This document shows, piece by piece, positions 45,012 to 53,286 of a stretch of DNA of 64,000 nucleotides. The position numbers and the translations under genes are program-made. Below the pieces are notes generated by a model, which saw nothing but the letters and a program-made list of their open reading frames with translations, was not told the DNA's origin and ran no database searches. This DNA comes from Pontibacter lucknowensis. GTDB lineage: Bacteria > Bacteroidota > Bacteroidia > Cytophagales > Hymenobacteraceae. Numbering within the stretch: position 1 is the first letter of the stretch; each line of letters opens with the position of its first letter. Location: the NCBI RefSeq assembly GCF_900156415.1, contig NZ_FTNM01000001.1:62001-126000 (forward strand). Direction: 5' to 3'.

Positions 45012-45719
45012 ATGGGAAGAGCATTTGAATTTAGAAAAGCCCGTAAGTTCAAGCGTTGGGACAAGATGTCGAAGGCCTTTACACGCCTCGGCAAAGAGAT
45101 CGTAATGGCAGTGAAGGAAGCTGGTCCTAACCCGGAAACCAACTCCCGCCTGCGCACGGCCATCAATAACGCCAAAGGTGTGAACATGCCGAAAGACCGT
45201 GTAGAAGCGGCCATTAAGCGTGCCTCATCCAAAGAAGAAAAAGATTACGAAGAAGTAGTATACGAGGGCTACGGTCCGCACGGTATCGCCATTCTGGTAG
45301 AAACGGCAACTGATAACCTCAATCGTACCATTGCCAACATGCGTGTATACTTCTCACGTGCAGGTGGTGCTGTGGGCAAAACGGGTTCCCTGGACTTTAT
45401 CTTCACCCGCAAAGGTATTTTTAAGATTGCCGCTGAGGGCCTTGATATCGAGGAACTGGAGCTGGAACTGATCGACGCCGGTGCAGAAGATATTTACGAG
45501 CACGAAGGCGAGATCATTGTGGAGACAGCCTTCACGGATTTTGGCGCCATGCAGAAAGCATTGGAAGAGAAAGGCTTGAATGTGATCAGTGCTGAACTGC
45601 AACGCGTACCGAATACCCGCATGGAACTGACCGACGAGCAAGCCGAGGAGATTGAAAACCTGGTGGAGAAGATTGAAGAGGATGACGACGTGCAGGCGGT
45701 TTACCACAACATGGCATAA
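45012..45719 (+). CDS. YebC/PmpR family protein
   Basis: 235 residues. MGRAFEFRKARKFKRWDKMSK at the start, then ARLKEI-type replaced by TRLGKEIVMAVKEAG, NSRLRTAINNAKGVNMPKDRVEAAIKRA (about 42-70) and YEGYGPHGIAILVE are diagnostic. Family members are reported as transcription regulators and, more recently, as translation factors that relieve stalling at proline-rich stretches. The C-terminus is acidic. It has its own promoter and ends in a terminator (45748-45785). Confidence 0.93.
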   Translation: MGRAFEFRKARKFKRWDKMSKAFTRLGKEIVMAVKEAGPNPETNSRLRTAINNAKGVNMPKDRVEAAIKRASSKEEKDYEEVVYEGYGPHGIAILVETATDNLNRTIANMRVYFSRAGGAVGKTGSLDFIFTRKGIFKIAAEGLDIEELELELIDAGAEDIYEHEGEIIVETAFTDFGAMQKALEEKGLNVISAELQRVPNTRMELTDEQAEEIENLVEKIEEDDDVQAVYHNMA

Positions 45720-45747
45720 CCCCTCGCTGCGCTTTAAAGTATAGTGG

Positions 45748-45785
45748 AAGGCTGTCTGTCGTTGTATAGACAGCCTTTCTTTTTG
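45748..45785 (+). terminator. Terminator after the YebC gene
   Basis: AAGGCTGTCT and its complement around a 10-nt loop, followed by TTCTTTTT. Confidence 0.88.
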
Positions 45786-45803
45786 TGATACTGCTACCTG
45801 CCT

Positions 45804-46766
45804 ATGCTATTATACATACTATTCGCACTTGGTTTCGTGTTTTTGATTAAAGGGGCTGACATGCTGGTGTCAGGTGCCTCGTCTGTAGCCAAGCGCTTTA
45901 ATATTTCGGACATGGTTGTCGGCTTGACGATTGTTTCGTTTGGCACCTCTCTCCCGGAACTGATCATTAACATCATGTCTAGTATGCAGGGGCAGTCAGA
46001 GCTGGCGATAGGCAATGTGTTTGGTAGTAATGTGGCTAATCTGCTGTTGATCATCGGGGTCACGGCCATCATTTGCCCACTGCCCATTCAGCGCAATACC
46101 ATCCTCACTGAAATTCCTTTTTCCCTCATTGCCACTTTACTGGTAGGTTTTCTGGCCAATGCGGTGCTGTTTGGAGACAAAACCTCCCTCTTCATAAGCA
46201 GAGTCGATGGCGGCATCCTGCTCTTCTTCTTTGTGCTCTTTATGGCTTATATCTACAACATTGCCAAAACCAACAAGGATGAAGTGATTGAGGAAGACGA
46301 TGAGCCGATGATGAGTATACCGAAGTCGGTGCTGTACATGGTGCTTGGTGGCGTGGGTTTATTCTTAGGAGGGAAGTGGGTAGTGGACGGTGCCGTTTCC
46401 ATTGCACAGTCATTTGGCCTGAGCGAATCCTTTATTGGCTTGACTATCGTAGCGATAGGCACGTCCCTTCCTGAGCTCGTTACTTCCGCCATGGCCGCCT
46501 TCCGCAGAAACATCGACATCGCGATCGGTAACGTGATTGGCTCCAACATCTTCAACCTACTCTGGATCCTAGGTATAAGCGCCGTTATCAACCCGCTTCC
46601 TTTCAATGTAGTAAGTAACTCCGATATCATGGTGATGATCTTTGCCAGTACGCTGCTGGTGGTGGTTATACCTATTGGCAAAAAGAACACGATCGACCGG
46701 TGGAACGGTATTTTCTTTTTAGCTATCTACGTTGCCTACATTGTGTTTCTGATACAGAGGGGGTAA
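45804..46766 (+). CDS. Calcium/sodium antiporter, CaCA family
   Basis: 320 residues, about ten helices. The protein is an internal duplication: the alpha-repeat GLTIVSFGTSLPELIINI (about 49-66) recurs as GLTIVAIGTSLPELVTSA (about 213-230), each followed by AIGNVFGSN or AIGNVIGSN. These carry the ion-binding Glu and Asn residues of the Na+/Ca2+ exchanger superfamily. A charged cytoplasmic loop (about 150-170, rich in Glu and Asp) separates the halves. It should exchange Ca2+ for Na+ (or H+) at the inner membrane; ion choice is inference. Confidence 0.94.
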   Translation: MLLYILFALGFVFLIKGADMLVSGASSVAKRFNISDMVVGLTIVSFGTSLPELIINIMSSMQGQSELAIGNVFGSNVANLLLIIGVTAIICPLPIQRNTILTEIPFSLIATLLVGFLANAVLFGDKTSLFISRVDGGILLFFFVLFMAYIYNIAKTNKDEVIEEDDEPMMSIPKSVLYMVLGGVGLFLGGKWVVDGAVSIAQSFGLSESFIGLTIVAIGTSLPELVTSAMAAFRRNIDIAIGNVIGSNIFNLLWILGISAVINPLPFNVVSNSDIMVMIFASTLLVVVIPIGKKNTIDRWNGIFFLAIYVAYIVFLIQRG

Positions 46767-46816
46767 GGGAGTTAAAGAGTAACTTCCAAACTATCCAACT
46801 CTTACTTCTCAAACTC

Positions 46817-48097
46817 CTAGTAGTTCCAAGGGTATAGTTCCGGTTCCTTGGCGCCACGGGTTTTCATATGGAGCGGGTGCACACCTTCCGTCTCATCGAA
46901 GTAAAGGAAAGCATCGTAGCGATCAGGTATAAGAGTAGGCACATAGTTGCCGAGGTGTTCCACTTTAGGGTCATAGACCACGCCGATGGCACGGTGCGGG
47001 ATGCGGCGCTGCAGCTCCGGCACTTCTTTTAGATCCTTCGAAAGAATGATTTTATCATCGGTGCTCATTTCGTGCAGCATGTGTTCCCAGCTTCCCTCTT
47101 TCGCAGGCGGCACGTCCATTTTTTGCATCGGCGCTCCCCAGGATCGGCTGGCAATCACGTTACCCTGGTATGTTCCGAAGCCTACTAGTTTCACCCGATC
47201 ACGGCCATACCTTTCGCGGGCCAGCTGCCCGATGTTAAACATGCCGTCATCCGCCATATCGGTGTATTGGGCATCGCCGATGTGCGTGTTATGCTCCCAA
47301 ACGATGGCTTTGGCATTTGGCCCGTGAAATTCCAGCAAACGGTCCAGCGTCTCCATCATGTGTGAGTCGCGCACGTTCCAGGAGCCAACTCCTCCCCGGA
47401 TCATCGCTCGGTAATATTTTTCGGCATTCACCGCCACCAACGCATTTTGAGTAGTATTGAACTCGTGTTCCGGATCGTCCGGGTATACGACGCGCTTTGC
47501 TACTTGCTCCAACATCTGAATCACTTCATTTTCACAGTCGGTAGGCACAAAGGCTGTTGCCTGTGCATAGGTCTGCGGATCGCGGTGAAAGGGTTCGAAG
47601 CATTGTACGGCGACTCGCGCAGCCTCTGCGGCTTTGCCATCATGTTGCTCCATATATTTAAGCACCTGATCCAGAGATTCCCATAAACTGTACACATCCA
47701 GCCCATAGAACCCTATTTTATGCTGTGCATTGCGGATGTGGTTGAAGTCCCGGATCCACTCGACCAATGCGGCCACTTCCCAGTTCGCCCACATCCAGGT
47801 AGGCCAGCGTCGGTATACGCCCAGCACATCCGCTATCTTGCGGCCCGAGTTCTGGTAGCCCTTCACAAAGCGGTTCACGGTATAGCACTCCGGCCAATCA
47901 CCCTCCACGGCTATGAAAGTAAAGCCCTTGTCTTCGATAAGCCGCTTTGAAATAGCCGTACGCCAGGTATAGTATTCAGAAGTACCGTGCGATGCCTCTC
48001 CCAGCATCACTACCCTGGCGCCACCAATTTCTTCTATAAGCTCGTCAAGGTCCTTCTCTTTGGTGATAGGGCTGTATTTGAAGCGTTTGTTTTCCAT
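46817..48097 (-). CDS. Erythromycin esterase family protein
   Basis: 426 residues. It begins near the conserved region: VVMLGEASHGTSEYYTWR (about 30-47), with the catalytic-type His and Glu, then FIAVEGDWPECYTVNRFV, WPTWMWANWEV and the later VWEHNTHIGDAQ (about 258-269). Macrolide esterases of this superfamily open the lactone ring, but most chromosomal members are of unknown substrate, so resistance is not claimed. It is convergent with the antiporter gene. Confidence 0.9.
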   Translation of the reverse strand: MENKRFKYSPITKEKDLDELIEEIGGARVVMLGEASHGTSEYYTWRTAISKRLIEDKGFTFIAVEGDWPECYTVNRFVKGYQNSGRKIADVLGVYRRWPTWMWANWEVAALVEWIRDFNHIRNAQHKIGFYGLDVYSLWESLDQVLKYMEQHDGKAAEAARVAVQCFEPFHRDPQTYAQATAFVPTDCENEVIQMLEQVAKRVVYPDDPEHEFNTTQNALVAVNAEKYYRAMIRGGVGSWNVRDSHMMETLDRLLEFHGPNAKAIVWEHNTHIGDAQYTDMADDGMFNIGQLARERYGRDRVKLVGFGTYQGNVIASRSWGAPMQKMDVPPAKEGSWEHMLHEMSTDDKIILSKDLKEVPELQRRIPHRAIGVVYDPKVEHLGNYVPTLIPDRYDAFLYFDETEGVHPLHMKTRGAKEPELYPWNY

Positions 48098-48187
48098 AGG
48101 TATCAGGGGGCTATTATAAGCGTAGCTAACTCATACTTAAAATTTTGTGTATTGTACTTTCAATCTGGTTTTAATGTTTTGCAAAAA

Positions 48188-48225
48188 AGAAAGCCCGCCG
48201 TACCAAACGATACAGCGGGCTTTCT
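48188..48225 (-). terminator. Terminator between DUF4197 and erythromycin-esterase-like genes
   Basis: AGAAAGCCCGC and its complement around a 16-nt loop, with A6 on the left serving as the T-run for the minus strand. Confidence 0.88.
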
Positions 48226-48247
48226 GAAGCGGTATAACAGGTATAGC

Positions 48248-48976
48248 TTAGGACTGATTTTCTTTGGCAAACACCCTGCGCAGCAACTCAGTCGTGCGGG
48301 CGATCGGGTTCTCGCGTATGTTCGCTTCTTCCTGTGCAATCAGCAGGAACAGTCCGTCCATAGCTTTCTGTGTGGCGTACTCGTCCAGGTTCGGGTTTAC
48401 CTTCTGCACCAATGGAATCTGGTTATACTGGGTAACAAGGTCGGTATAGTAGCGGGTAGCATTGGTCTTTTCCAGTGATTGCTGAATCACAGGCATGAAG
48501 GCAGCCTGCAACTGGCTAGAAGTCGTGCGCTTGAGATACTGTGTGGCTGCGTCTTTGTCGCCTTTCAGGATGCCCCATGCATCGGCAATGGACATCTGTT
48601 TGATGGCGTTCACGAAGATCGGCACAGCACTCTTTGCCGCGTCTTCAGCTCCCCGGTTCAGGGTCATCACGAAGCGATCCACCTCTTTGCCCAGTCCCAC
48701 CTGACGAAGCGTGTTCTCAACCTTTTGCACATCCGGTGGAAAAGGTATACGAATCAGGGAGTTCTTGTAATAACCGTCTATTTGTGAGGCTTGGTTCGAG
48801 CCTTTGGTAATGCCTACTTCCAGCGCCTGCTTCAAGCCGGAAGCCACTTCTTCGCGGGTAACGGCACCACCGGTTCCGGCCATTACGCCATCTACGGTTC
48901 GTTGAATGTCGGCCACTGTACAGGCTGAGGCACCCAGGGTGAGGGCTACGAGTGAGGTGTAGAGTAATTTTTTCAT
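48248..48976 (-). CDS. DUF4197 lipoprotein
   Basis: 242 residues. Lipoprotein signal with lipobox GASAC (C19). The body is helical: EEVASGLKQALEVGITKGSNQAS (about 45-67), FPPDVQKVENTLRQVGLG, and DAWGILKGDKDAATQYLKRTTS (about 138-159) are the DUF4197 core. Function unknown; it should be anchored to a membrane facing the periplasm. It is monocistronic, ending in the terminator at 48188-48225. Confidence 0.88.
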   Translation of the reverse strand: MKKLLYTSLVALTLGASACTVADIQRTVDGVMAGTGGAVTREEVASGLKQALEVGITKGSNQASQIDGYYKNSLIRIPFPPDVQKVENTLRQVGLGKEVDRFVMTLNRGAEDAAKSAVPIFVNAIKQMSIADAWGILKGDKDAATQYLKRTTSSQLQAAFMPVIQQSLEKTNATRYYTDLVTQYNQIPLVQKVNPNLDEYATQKAMDGLFLLIAQEEANIRENPIARTTELLRRVFAKENQS

Positions 48977-49122
48977 GGATTGTGCTTTTTGTTTGTCAGG
49001 CTATACCTGCGCATTGGCTAAAATTACGGAAAATAATGCTTGTCCTGCGCCAAATCGCCCGAACATCTTTAACTTGAATGAGTTTTACTTGGCAACGCAC
49101 AAATCAGACCAAAATTAATTTT

Positions 49123-50382
49123 ATGAAAGCGGTATATGCAGAAATTATTACGGTAGGTGACGAGATCCTGTACGGGCAGATAGTGGACACCAACTCTGCT
49201 TGGATGGGAACGGAGCTCACCAAAATAGGGATACGGGTGAAGCAGATTACCTCTGTTTCAGACGAAGCAAGCCACATCGTGCAGGCACTGGACGATGCCC
49301 GCAGCCGCGCTGAGATCATCCTGATCACCGGTGGCCTCGGTCCCACCAAGGACGACATCACTAAAAACGTGCTGGCCGACTACTTCCACACCGAACTCAA
49401 ACTGGACGAGCAATCGCTGGCTGATGTGACAGAGCTGTTCAAAAGCCGGGGTTATGCTCTCACGGAGCTGAACAGGCAGCAGGCTTTTTTGCCGGCTTCA
49501 TGCACTCCGGTGCGTAATGTGCTGGGCACCGCACCAGGTATGTGGTTCGAGGACAAAGGCAAAGTGTTTGTGTCGATGCCTGGGGTGCCGTTTGAGATGA
49601 AGCGCATGATGGAGGACACGGTGCTGCCACAATTCAAGGCTTATTTCAAAACCCCGCACATCATCCATAAGGTCATCCAGACAGTAGGTATACCCGAGTC
49701 AATGCTGGCTGAGAAGTTGGAAGACTGGGAAACAAGCTTATCCCCGCATATCCGGCTGGCCTATCTGCCCCACCTCGGCGGCGTGCGTCTGCGCCTGACT
49801 GGCACTGGCGACAATGCTGAACTACTGGAAACTGAGCTGGAAACGGAAGTAAGCAAACTATCGGCTCTTGTACCCAAACACATTTTTGCCTATGGTGAAG
49901 TGCCTCTTGAAGAAGCTTTAGGCTCTTTGCTGAAAGAACGGGGTCTGACTATCGCCGCCGCCGAAAGCTGCACCGGCGGTTATCTGGCGCACCGCATCAC
50001 GAGTGTGCCTGGCAGTTCTGCTTATTTTATGGGCAGTGTGGTGGCTTACGACAACAGCGTGAAAATGCAGCTGCTCGGTGTGAAGTCCGAAACCCTGCAA
50101 CAGCATGGTGCTGTGAGCGAAGCCACTGTACTGGAGATGGCCCAAAACGTGCGCCAGAAGCTCAATACCGACATTGGAGTAGCCACCAGTGGTATAGCCG
50201 GGCCCGACGGCGGCACAGCCGAAAAGCCCGTCGGCACGATCTGGATTGCCTATGCCGACCAGCACGGCGCCAAAGCAAAACTTTTGCAATACAACAAAAA
50301 CCGTCAGCTCAATATTGAGTATACTGCCTTGGCTGTGCTCAACCTCGTACGCCAAAGTTTGAATATAGCGGTTGAGGAATAG
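49123..50382 (+). CDS. cinA: CinA family protein, NMN amidohydrolase type
   Basis: 419 residues from the ATG at 49123. The ATG at 49078 adds 15 residues without family similarity, so I prefer 49123, where the conserved AEIITVGDEIL follows. The N-terminal molybdopterin-binding-like domain (about 3-170) has ITGGLGPTKDD, a metal/nucleotide-site motif, and PGVPFEM. The C-terminal CinA domain (about 260-415) has AAAESCTGGYLAHRIT with the catalytic Ser and GVATSGIAGPDGG. The pair hydrolyses ADP-ribose and deamidates NMN in pyridine-nucleotide recycling. In some species it is linked to competence; no competence gene is adjacent. Confidence 0.93.
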   Translation: MKAVYAEIITVGDEILYGQIVDTNSAWMGTELTKIGIRVKQITSVSDEASHIVQALDDARSRAEIILITGGLGPTKDDITKNVLADYFHTELKLDEQSLADVTELFKSRGYALTELNRQQAFLPASCTPVRNVLGTAPGMWFEDKGKVFVSMPGVPFEMKRMMEDTVLPQFKAYFKTPHIIHKVIQTVGIPESMLAEKLEDWETSLSPHIRLAYLPHLGGVRLRLTGTGDNAELLETELETEVSKLSALVPKHIFAYGEVPLEEALGSLLKERGLTIAAAESCTGGYLAHRITSVPGSSAYFMGSVVAYDNSVKMQLLGVKSETLQQHGAVSEATVLEMAQNVRQKLNTDIGVATSGIAGPDGGTAEKPVGTIWIAYADQHGAKAKLLQYNKNRQLNIEYTALAVLNLVRQSLNIAVEE

Positions 50383-50401
50383 GCTAAAATCATTAACTTT
50401 G
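50372..50401 (+). promoter_or_regulatory. Promoter, E2 acyltransferase gene
   Basis: TTG at 50372-50374 and TAACTTTG at 50394-50401 with a 19-nt spacer, fitting the Bacteroidota -33/-7 consensus, 98 bp upstream of the start. The -33 lies inside the end of cinA. Confidence 0.65.
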
Positions 50402-50498
50402 TTTGCAAATTCGGGTCGCCAGGTATAGCGTGGCTTTGCTGTTCTGTGTCTTTCGGCCCAAAAAACTGTCCCTTAATAGAACAACGAATAAATAAAAT

Positions 50499-51875
50499 AT
50501 GGCACTTGTAGAAATGGTTATGCCCAAAATGGGCGAGAGTATCATGGAAGGTACCGTTCTGAAATGGCTCAAAAACGTGGGTGACTCCATCGAGCAAGAC
50601 GAATCGGTGCTGGAAGTAGCTACAGACAAAGTGGATACGGAAGTACCTGCCATCCAGGGCGGCGTGCTGAAGGAGATACTGGTACAGGAAGGTGATGTGG
50701 TAGCCGTAGGCGCCCCAATTGCCATCATTTCTACCAACGGCGAAGATACTGCCGCTCCTGCTGCTCCGGCCGCTGCTGAAGCACCAGTTGCTGCACCAGC
50801 TGCTCAGGCAATTGCGCAGCCTGCAGCCGCTTCTTCTGACGCTGCTGTAGCCAAACTCGACCAGCCAGCTTCTGGCCGTTTCTACTCTCCGCTTGTGCTT
50901 AATATTGCCCGCGAAGAAGGCATCTCGATGCAGGAACTGGAGTACGTTCCAGGTACCGGCAAAGAAGGCCGTGTGTCTAAAAAAGACATCCTGACATACG
51001 TAGAGAGCCGCAAAAACGCACCGCAGCAAGCTGCCGCTCCACAAGCCCAGCCCCAAGCACAAGCTCCTGCCGCAGCTCCACAACAGCAGGCCGCTTCGGC
51101 ACCGGCTGCTCAGCCACAGGCTCAAGCCGCTCCTGCCGCCTCCAAGCCAGCTGCTTCTTACAGCGGCAACGTGGAGATCATCGAAATGGACCGTATGCGC
51201 AAAATGATTGCCGACCGCATGTTGGACAGCAAGCGCGTATCGCCACACGTGACTTCTTTCGTAGAGGCCGACGTGACCAACATCGTGAACTGGAGAAACA
51301 AGTGGAAGAACGACTATAAGAAGCGCGAAGGCGAGAACCTGACCTTCACCCCGATCTTCATCGACGCGATTGCCAAAGCGATTAAAGACTTCCCGATGAT
51401 CAACGTGTCTGTGGACGGTGGCAACATTATCCGCCACAAAGACATCAACATCGGTATGGCTGTGGCTCTGCCAAGCGGTAACCTGATCGTGCCGAACATA
51501 AAGAACGCCGACCAACTCAACCTGAACGGCCTGACGAAGAAAGTAAACGACCTCGCCAACCGTGGCCGTATGAACAAGCTGACGCCAGACGACCTGGCAG
51601 GCGGCACTTATACCGTGTCAAATGTAGGCTCTTTTGGCAACGTGATGGGCACCCCAATCATCATGCAGCCGCAAGTGGCCATTATGGCCGTAGGCGCTAT
51701 CAAGAAGAAGCCTGCCGTAATCGAGACGCCAGAGGGCGACCTGATCGGCATCCGTCACTTCATGTTCCTGTCGCACTCCTACGACCACCGCGTAGTAGAC
51801 GGTTCACTGGGTGGCATGTTCGTGCGCCGTGTGGCTGATTACCTCGAGAACTTCGATGTGAACCAGACGATCTAA
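50499..51875 (+). CDS. Dihydrolipoamide acyltransferase (E2) of a 2-oxoacid dehydrogenase
   Basis: 458 residues. The lipoyl domain (about 1-80) has the lipoylated K44 in ATDKVDTEV. A flexible Ala/Pro/Gln-rich linker follows (about 85-125), then a peripheral subunit-binding domain (about 127-168: FYSPLVLNIAREEGIS, GKEGRVSKKDI), a second Ala/Gln/Pro linker (about 172-220), and the catalytic acyltransferase domain with SHSYDHRVVDGSLGG (catalytic His and Asp). It passes acyl groups from lipoate to CoA. Which complex (pyruvate, 2-oxoglutarate or branched-chain) cannot be decided here, because no E1 or E3 gene is adjacent. A terminator follows. Confidence 0.93.
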   Translation: MALVEMVMPKMGESIMEGTVLKWLKNVGDSIEQDESVLEVATDKVDTEVPAIQGGVLKEILVQEGDVVAVGAPIAIISTNGEDTAAPAAPAAAEAPVAAPAAQAIAQPAAASSDAAVAKLDQPASGRFYSPLVLNIAREEGISMQELEYVPGTGKEGRVSKKDILTYVESRKNAPQQAAAPQAQPQAQAPAAAPQQQAASAPAAQPQAQAAPAASKPAASYSGNVEIIEMDRMRKMIADRMLDSKRVSPHVTSFVEADVTNIVNWRNKWKNDYKKREGENLTFTPIFIDAIAKAIKDFPMINVSVDGGNIIRHKDINIGMAVALPSGNLIVPNIKNADQLNLNGLTKKVNDLANRGRMNKLTPDDLAGGTYTVSNVGSFGNVMGTPIIMQPQVAIMAVGAIKKKPAVIETPEGDLIGIRHFMFLSHSYDHRVVDGSLGGMFVRRVADYLENFDVNQTI

Positions 51876-51933
51876 TACGTATCACGACAAAGGAGCTTCT
51901 TTGACAAAGGACAGAAGACTTCCGATATAAACA

Positions 51934-51968
51934 GAAAGCCTGCCTCAGAAATTGGGGCGGGCTTTTTT
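51934..51968 (+). terminator. Terminator after the E2 gene
   Basis: AAAGCCTGCC arm and GGGCGGGCTTT arm around a short loop, followed by T6. Confidence 0.85.
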
Positions 51969-52063
51969 GTGGGTATAGCATTAAACATACCTTTTTACTA
52001 ATATTGATACATCTGTTTTATCCCGCTTCCGTTTATGTGGAAGTATAAACCATTTCCAAAACT

Positions 52064-52579
52064 ATGAGAGTTGCCATTGCCTGGATTCTGGCTGCCATTT
52101 TTCTTTTTGCAGCTGTTTATTTCTACTGGAAGAAAAATGACGCGGAAAGCCGCTTGCGCATAGCCGACAACAAATTAGCTGAAACCGGTCAGCAACTGGA
52201 GCAGGAAGAAGCTGAAGCGGATTCGCTGGAAGACATGATGCTGCCGCCTGATACCATGAGTGTAGTTCCTCCGAGCGGTGTGGAGTTTGTGGACGAAATG
52301 GGCAGCCTGAGTGAAAGCGACATCCAGAAGCTGCGTAAAAAAGGCCTGCGCAACCCCGAAGTAGACCTGATGAACGACCTGAGCCGCAAGCAAGGTCAGC
52401 TTATACCTAAAGAAGGCGTAGTAGGCGGCACGATGACCATTCGCGACAGCCGCATCCTGAACGACCGCTATGCCATGGCTTATTATGAAGACGGGCACAT
52501 TGGCGGTTACATGATCTTACGCTACGAAGTAAACAACGGAAATATCACGTGGCGTGTAGTGGATAGCTCGGCATTGTAG
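52064..52579 (+). CDS. Hypothetical single-helix membrane protein with coiled coil
   Basis: 171 residues. One helix at about 4-22 anchors it, followed by a coiled-coil-like acidic stretch (about 30-58), a Pro-rich linker and a compact domain with strands (about 118-171: GGTMTIRDSRI, GHIGGYMILRYEV). I do not recognise a family. It precedes another envelope protein of unknown function by 51 bp on the same strand, so the two are probably one transcript. Confidence 0.75.
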   Translation: MRVAIAWILAAIFLFAAVYFYWKKNDAESRLRIADNKLAETGQQLEQEEAEADSLEDMMLPPDTMSVVPPSGVEFVDEMGSLSESDIQKLRKKGLRNPEVDLMNDLSRKQGQLIPKEGVVGGTMTIRDSRILNDRYAMAYYEDGHIGGYMILRYEVNNGNITWRVVDSSAL

Positions 52580-52630
52580 CCTTCTGCACGATATTTGAGT
52601 ATAGGAAAACAGGTATAAACCCAAAGCACT

Positions 52631-53227
52631 ATGACGCCACTTACGCTCCTGTTTCCTATACTCTTTTCTTTGATCTTCAGTCAGGACAGCAATTTGCAGT
52701 TGAGCCAGGACCTTAGCAAAGATGCCAGGATTCTTGCCAACACCTCCGTCTTCATCAGCGACAATGCTACGCTGAGCCCCTCCATGCGGACCGTCGAAAG
52801 CGACCTGGAACTGTTCTATGTCATGGCAAGTATCAACCTTTCGCAAAGCAAATACAGCGCCCGGCAGCAAGGTAAGCACCATGTGCAGACCTGGCGTTTC
52901 AGCGAGGGTAACATCAAAGCCATACACCAGATCGAAACCACCATAGCACTTGACACAGTCGTAACGCAACGCTATCTGGAAGACAGAGCCCCTACCCAAC
53001 AGCGCATCCAAAACAATTTCAAGTTTCGTACCTACGCTGTTTCTACCGCAGATGCACTGATCAAACTCTACTATCTCACGGAGGATGAGCAAGGCTTACT
53101 CGAATATAAAATCGATGACCGCCACGTGGAACTTATGTACCCGAAGAAAAAACTGGGACTGAGTGATATCATGCCGAAAGTAAAGGATGAATTGGATCAG
53201 TTAGTGGTAGGGTTGAGTAAGGAGTAA
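52631..53227 (+). CDS. Hypothetical exported protein
   Basis: 198 residues. The N-terminal 17 residues are hydrophobic and fit a signal peptide cleaved near IFSQ. The rest alternates helices and strands with no motif I can name; a strand-rich part (about 75-120) has HVQTWRFSEGNIKAIHQIE. There is no C-terminal sorting domain. It is paired with the preceding single-helix protein. A perfect 12-bp hairpin (53232-53263) follows. Confidence 0.75.
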   Translation: MTPLTLLFPILFSLIFSQDSNLQLSQDLSKDARILANTSVFISDNATLSPSMRTVESDLELFYVMASINLSQSKYSARQQGKHHVQTWRFSEGNIKAIHQIETTIALDTVVTQRYLEDRAPTQQRIQNNFKFRTYAVSTADALIKLYYLTEDEQGLLEYKIDDRHVELMYPKKKLGLSDIMPKVKDELDQLVVGLSKE

Positions 53228-53231
53228 ACAA

Positions 53232-53263
53232 CAGCGGCCGTTCCCTCACGAGAACGGCCGCTG
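53232..53263. terminator. Hairpin between convergent genes
   Basis: Perfect 12-bp stem (CAGCGGCCGTTC and its complement) with an 8-nt loop between the exported-protein gene and valS. It lacks a good T-run, so termination is probable rather than certain. Confidence 0.7.
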
Positions 53264-53286
53264 CCATATTTATCAAAGCTTATACC

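Noticed and set aside
46817..48097. Macrolide resistance gene
   Set aside because: The superfamily match is good, but most chromosomal members have no proven macrolide activity and no mobile element is nearby.
49078..49122. Upstream start for cinA
   Set aside because: The added 15 residues are unlike the family, and the conserved N-terminus begins right after the ATG at 49123.
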